From Bacteroidales bacterium (GTDB lineage: Bacteria > Bacteroidota > Bacteroidia > Bacteroidales > UBA12077), in NCBI GenBank assembly GCA_030156305.1, contig JASGMZ010000099.1, forward strand, positions 1 to 9,688: DNA of 9,688 nt, in the 5' to 3' direction. The notes below the pieces were generated by a model. It was not told where the DNA came from, did not search any database, and saw nothing but the letters and a program-made list of their open reading frames with translations. Positions within the stretch are counted from its first letter, which is position 1. Each line of letters opens with the position of its first letter. Positions 6,904 through 9,688 of the stretch are shown here, piece after piece. Both the position numbers and the translations under genes were made by a program.

Positions 6904-6927
6904 GTGGCCTTAAAAAGTTCAGGCTAC
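6904..6927 (-). terminator. possible terminator-like hairpin (weak)
   Basis: GTGGCCT (6904-6910) pairs with AGGCTAC (6921-6927): seven pairs including one G-T wobble, with a 10-base loop. On the minus strand it is followed by TTTTGTTTATT, so it resembles an intrinsic terminator for leftward transcription. No leftward gene lies just upstream, so it may be a relic, may block antisense transcription, or may be chance. Confidence 0.25.
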
Positions 6928-7075
6928 AAAGCTTCATTTTATTTAAAAATTATCGGAATATGATGCCCGGGAAAATTTAAAATTATCATAACCGCTAACT
7001 CTTTATTAGTAATTTTATATAGATTTACAATTATGTTCAGTAAAATGACGTAAAAGAGTCAAACATGATGCGTAT

Positions 7076-7104
7076 ACTTCAAAATTTTTTAATTATTTTG
7101 AAGT
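7076..7104 (+). repeat. perfect inverted repeat immediately before the glycosyltransferase start
   Basis: ACTTCAAAA (7076-7084) and TTTTGAAGT (7096-7104) are perfect inverted copies, with one further T-A pair inside and a 9-base loop. It ends 11 bp before the ATG at 7116 and is followed by TTT. In the leader RNA it could act as a weak terminator/attenuator or mask the start region. The same bases code part of a 14-codon reading frame, MMRILQNFLIILKF (ATG 7065, stop 7107-7109), in frame with but stopped before the glycosyltransferase. Function is unproven. Confidence 0.45.
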
Positions 7105-7115
7105 TTTAAATAAAA

Positions 7116-8237
7116 ATGAAACATCATATAATACATATTGTATCATTTGCCATACCCTATCCACCTGATTATGGTGGAGTTATTGATGTTTTTTATAAAA
7201 TTAAAGCATTATGGGAAAACGATATTGAAGTTATTCTGCACTGTTTTGAATATGAGCGTACAAGAAATGATGAATTACTAAAATATTGCAAGGAAGTATA
7301 CTATTATCCCAGAAATAAATCCCTGGCAGATTTTTTTTCATTTAAACCATTTATTGTTAAATCAAGGATGTCCAGCGCTTTATTAAATAATCTTATCAAA
7401 GATACTCATCCGGTATTACTCGAAGGGATTCATTCAAGTTTTTATCTGTCAACACTTTTAAAAAATAAGCGTAAGGTTATTTTACGAACACATAATATTG
7501 AATACAAATATTATCGAGCCTTAGCAAAAAAAGAAACTAATTTTTTTCGTTGGTTCTATTATTTTGTGGAATCAATAAAGCTTAAAAACTATGAGAAACA
7601 ACAGGCTATTAAAGGCTGTTTGATAGCAGCCATCTCTCCAAACGATTATCTATATTTCCAATCATTAAATTCTAATACAATCTATCTTCCTGCCTTTCAT
7701 GCCAACAAGCAAGTTCTGGCTAAACCGGGAACAGGAAACTTCATTTTATTTCATGGCAATTTATCGGTAAACGAAAACATTACTGCAGCAGGATATATTT
7801 TAAAAAACATTTGTCCAAAAGTTGATTATCCGTTTAAATTTGCTGGTAAAAACCCACCTCAAAAACTTATTGATAAAGTTAAAAATCGTAAGAATGCCGA
7901 ACTAATTATAAATCCATCCGAAGAAAAGATGAATGAGCTAATCCGCGATGCACATATTCATTTATTAATTACTTTTCAGGATACCGGGATAAAATTAAAA
8001 CTCATTAATGCTTTATTTGGTGGCCGATTTTGCCTTGCAAACACACCAATGGTAAAAAATACACCACTGGAATCCTTAGTTCATATAGCCAATACTCCCC
8101 AACAGTTTGTTACTGAAATTAATCACCTGATGAAACAATCATTTACAGAAGATTTGCTGAACAATCGGAAGCATTCCCTGTTAAAAAATGTTAATAATAA
8201 CCTTAATGTACAAAAATTAATACCTTTGTTAGATTAA
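7116..8237 (+). CDS. GT-B fold glycosyltransferase (GT4-like)
   Basis: A 373-residue predicted cytosolic or membrane-associated glycosyltransferase that would pass a sugar from a nucleotide-sugar donor to a glycan or lipid acceptor. The N-terminal Rossmann half has the glycine loop PYPPDYGG (14-21) and RTHNIEYKYYR (124-134), both typical of GT4-like enzymes. The donor half opens at FHGNLSVNEN (212-221), followed by FKFAGKNPP (240-248) and DTGIKLKLINALFGGRFCLAN (289-309). In that last segment most GT4 enzymes have an acidic residue (L-x-E-A-M/L-A-x-G); here it is N298. The change may define a Bacteroidota subfamily or alter catalysis. There is no signal peptide or membrane span. The ATG at 7116 is the first in frame after a stop at 7107-7109 and fits the family N-terminus. 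It lies 9 bp before the secreted thioredoxin-fold gene, so the two may share a transcript. Sugar and acceptor cannot be told. Confidence 0.8.
   Translation: MKHHIIHIVSFAIPYPPDYGGVIDVFYKIKALWENDIEVILHCFEYERTRNDELLKYCKEVYYYPRNKSLADFFSFKPFIVKSRMSSALLNNLIKDTHPVLLEGIHSSFYLSTLLKNKRKVILRTHNIEYKYYRALAKKETNFFRWFYYFVESIKLKNYEKQQAIKGCLIAAISPNDYLYFQSLNSNTIYLPAFHANKQVLAKPGTGNFILFHGNLSVNENITAAGYILKNICPKVDYPFKFAGKNPPQKLIDKVKNRKNAELIINPSEEKMNELIRDAHIHLLITFQDTGIKLKLINALFGGRFCLANTPMVKNTPLESLVHIANTPQQFVTEINHLMKQSFTEDLLNNRKHSLLKNVNNNLNVQKLIPLLD
8221..8228 (+). promoter_or_regulatory. possible -7 box (TACCTTTG) for the thioredoxin-fold gene
   Basis: TACCTTTG matches TAnnTTTG exactly. It lies inside the last codons of the glycosyltransferase gene, 18 bp before the ATG at 8247. 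No TTTG is seen at the expected upstream distance, so it may be chance. If real, the thioredoxin-fold gene can be expressed apart from the glycosyltransferase. Confidence 0.35.
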
Positions 8238-8246
8238 AATTTTACA

Positions 8247-9688
8247 ATGAAAACATTTAAATATTCTCAACCAATGAAAACTTGTTTAAAAACGCTATTC
8301 TTGCTTTTATTTGTCAGTAGTGCTACATTATTATTTGCACAGGGTTATGAAATAAAAGTTAACATAAGTGACCAACCCGATGCAGAAATTTATTTAGGAT
8401 ATTATTATGGAGATAAAACCTATGTAAGAGATACGGTTAGATTAGATAACAATGGAAAAGGTGAATTTAAAGCGGATACATTATTACCTCAGGGAGTATA
8501 CATTGTTGTATTACCCTCAAAAAATTACTTTGATCTACTGATTGGCGATGACCAAAAATTTGCTATTGAAACTACGTCGGATGATTTGATGAAAAACATG
8601 AAAATTAGCGGTTCAAAAGAAAATGAAGCATTCAAAGAATACCAGGAGTTTATGATGAGTAATAACAAAAAATCATCGGAGCTTCAAGCCAGATTGAAGG
8701 AATTGGATAGTTCATCCGATTCTGCCCAATTAATCCGTAAGGAACTGGAACAAATGAGCCGTACGGTTAAAAATAAAATTGATGAATATGCCCAGGCCTA
8801 TAATAATAGTATGTTTTCCGTGATTATTAATGTGATAAAGAATCCCGAAATTCCAGAAATTGAAATCCCTGAAGGAACTAATAACCCCGATTCGGTTCGT
8901 TGGTTTCATTCATACAACTATAATCGCCAACACTATTTTGATTATATTGATTTTAAGGATGAACGATTTTTATACACTCCGGTTTTTCATAATAAGCTAA
9001 ACACTTATTTCACCAAAATTTTAATTCAGAATCCGGATACTATCAATCATTATATTGATATTATAGCTTCAAAAGCGAAAGAGAATGATGAAATGTTTCA
9101 ATATGTAATGCGCTATTTTATTAACACCTTCCAGCAAAGCAATATTATGGGAATGGATAAAGTTTTTGTACATGTTGCCGAAAACTATTATTTAACAGAT
9201 GAAGTTGACTGGTTAGATGATAACACACTTAATCGAATAAAAGAACAGGTCGCTAAATTGCGTTTTAACCTGATTGGAAATAAAGCCCAGAATTTAAAAA
9301 TGGAAACCAGCAGCGGTGAATATGCTTCGTTATATGATATAGATGCCAAATTTACCATAATATACTTTTTTGAACCCTCTTGTGGACATTGTAAAAAAGT
9401 TACACCCAAAATTAATGAAATTTATGAGGATTTTGACCGTAGCGAACTCGAAGTATTTGCAGTTTACACACAAAGAGATAAAGAAGAGTGGGAGCAATAT
9501 ATCATTGATAATCAATTAAACTGGATTAATGTATGGGATCCCAATAACACCACTAATTTTAGATTTTTTTACAATATTTACAGTACGCCAACGATATACC
9601 TTTTGGATGAAGACAAGAAAATTATAGCCAAAAGGATTGGACACGAATCGGTTCGAAAAATCCTCGAAATGGAGTTGGAAAAAGAAAA
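8247..9688 (+). CDS. secreted thioredoxin-fold protein with DUF4369/DUF5106-like front part (TlpA-like), 3' end outside the window
   Basis: An open frame of 480 codons without a stop up to the window edge, so the C-terminus is missing; the thioredoxin domain looks nearly complete. A signal peptide (hydrophobic 15-30, cleavage at about F-A before Q32) sends it to the periplasm. Residues about 34-125 resemble the beta-rich DUF4369 domain (AEIYLGYYYGDKTYVRDT). Residues 130-185 are charged and helical, likely coiled coil. About 215-320 looks like DUF5106 (HYFDYIDFKDERFLYTP). The thioredoxin domain starts near 343, with active site C379-G-H-C382 (FFEPSCGHCKK) and the cis-proline loop STP (446-448). 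It probably acts as a thiol-disulfide reductase/oxidase on envelope proteins; substrate unknown. ATG 8247 is 9 bp after the glycosyltransferase stop. M10 (8274) gives an equally good signal peptide, so the start is uncertain. Domain names are from pattern memory, not a search. Confidence 0.88.
   Translation, partial: MKTFKYSQPMKTCLKTLFLLLFVSSATLLFAQGYEIKVNISDQPDAEIYLGYYYGDKTYVRDTVRLDNNGKGEFKADTLLPQGVYIVVLPSKNYFDLLIGDDQKFAIETTSDDLMKNMKISGSKENEAFKEYQEFMMSNNKKSSELQARLKELDSSSDSAQLIRKELEQMSRTVKNKIDEYAQAYNNSMFSVIINVIKNPEIPEIEIPEGTNNPDSVRWFHSYNYNRQHYFDYIDFKDERFLYTPVFHNKLNTYFTKILIQNPDTINHYIDIIASKAKENDEMFQYVMRYFINTFQQSNIMGMDKVFVHVAENYYLTDEVDWLDDNTLNRIKEQVAKLRFNLIGNKAQNLKMETSSGEYASLYDIDAKFTIIYFFEPSCGHCKKVTPKINEIYEDFDRSELEVFAVYTQRDKEEWEQYIIDNQLNWINVWDPNNTTNFRFFYNIYSTPTIYLLDEDKKIIAKRIGHESVRKILEMELEKE

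Larger units (their letters stand above)
6764..7115. other. divergent intergenic region (352 bp), no gene seen
   Basis: Very A/T-rich DNA between the divergent small repeat-protein and glycosyltransferase genes. The left end holds the promoter and Shine-Dalgarno of the repeat-protein gene. The middle holds one imperfect hairpin (6904-6927). The right end holds a perfect inverted repeat and a 14-codon mini-ORF just before the glycosyltransferase ATG. No open frame of gene length exists on either strand, and I found no tRNA-like or consensus TAnnTTTG box for the rightward gene. Confidence 0.7.

Noticed and set aside
7093..7100. TTATTTTG as a -7 box for the glycosyltransferase gene
   Set aside because: It has T instead of the key A at the second position, lacks a -33 partner, and would give a leader of under ten bases; it is better explained as an arm of the inverted repeat.
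9188..9515. Two minus-strand open frames at the right end
   Set aside because: They lie opposite the thioredoxin domain of the unfinished plus-strand gene, whose CGHC active site and cis-proline loop show which strand codes.
1..9688. Mobile element, CRISPR array, defence island or biosynthetic cluster
   Set aside because: No transposase, integrase, spaced direct repeats, toxin-antitoxin pair or clustered enzymes are visible. The genes are core housekeeping plus common envelope families.

Overview
The window looks like ordinary chromosomal DNA from a Bacteroidota bacterium. I would guess the Bacteroidales/Marinilabiliales side of the phylum, but the genus is not decided by the sequence. Three things point there. 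The DNA is strongly AT-rich. Several genes are preceded by the Bacteroidota-type promoter (-7 box TAnnTTTG, -33 box TTTG) and lack a Shine-Dalgarno sequence. The protein families also fit: a Dps-like ferritin with a cysteine pair, an LVIVD-repeat lipoprotein, and a secreted thioredoxin-fold protein with a DUF4369/DUF5106-like front part. I see no tRNA, rRNA, CRISPR array, transposase, integrase or phage gene.

Layout. Positions 63-575 (+) encode a Dps-like ferritin, closed by a strong intrinsic terminator. After a 224 bp gap holding a long inverted repeat, 800-2092 (+) encodes a predicted LVIVD-repeat lipoprotein with a GTG start. It converges on a minus-strand housekeeping block transcribed in the order argS (6239-4449), ffh (4388-3057), folD (3019-2132). 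The block ends in a terminator whose T-run overlaps the stop codon of the facing lipoprotein gene. argS has a textbook Bacteroidota promoter, and ffh has its own -7 box in the argS-ffh gap. Upstream of argS, 6763-6392 (-) encodes a small secreted protein with a CxxC motif and three copies of a W-M-I-[DN]-x2-F-W motif. It has its own promoter, an unusually good Shine-Dalgarno and its own terminator. A 352 bp non-coding divergent region follows. Then 7116-8237 (+) encodes a GT-B (GT4-like) glycosyltransferase, followed 9 bp later by a secreted thioredoxin-fold protein that runs off the window end (8247 to beyond 9688).

Functional reading. argS (arginyl-tRNA synthesis), ffh (co-translational membrane targeting) and folD (one-carbon folate chemistry) are core genes linked by shared transcription rather than one pathway. 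The ferritin handles iron and peroxide. The lipoprotein, the small repeat protein and the thioredoxin-fold protein are predicted envelope proteins of unknown exact role. I did not find a convincing new multi-gene system. The item most worth a second look is the small W-M-I-x3-F-W repeat protein. Smaller points are the inverted repeat before the lipoprotein gene, the missing acidic residue in the glycosyltransferase, and the hairpin plus mini-ORF just before the glycosyltransferase start.
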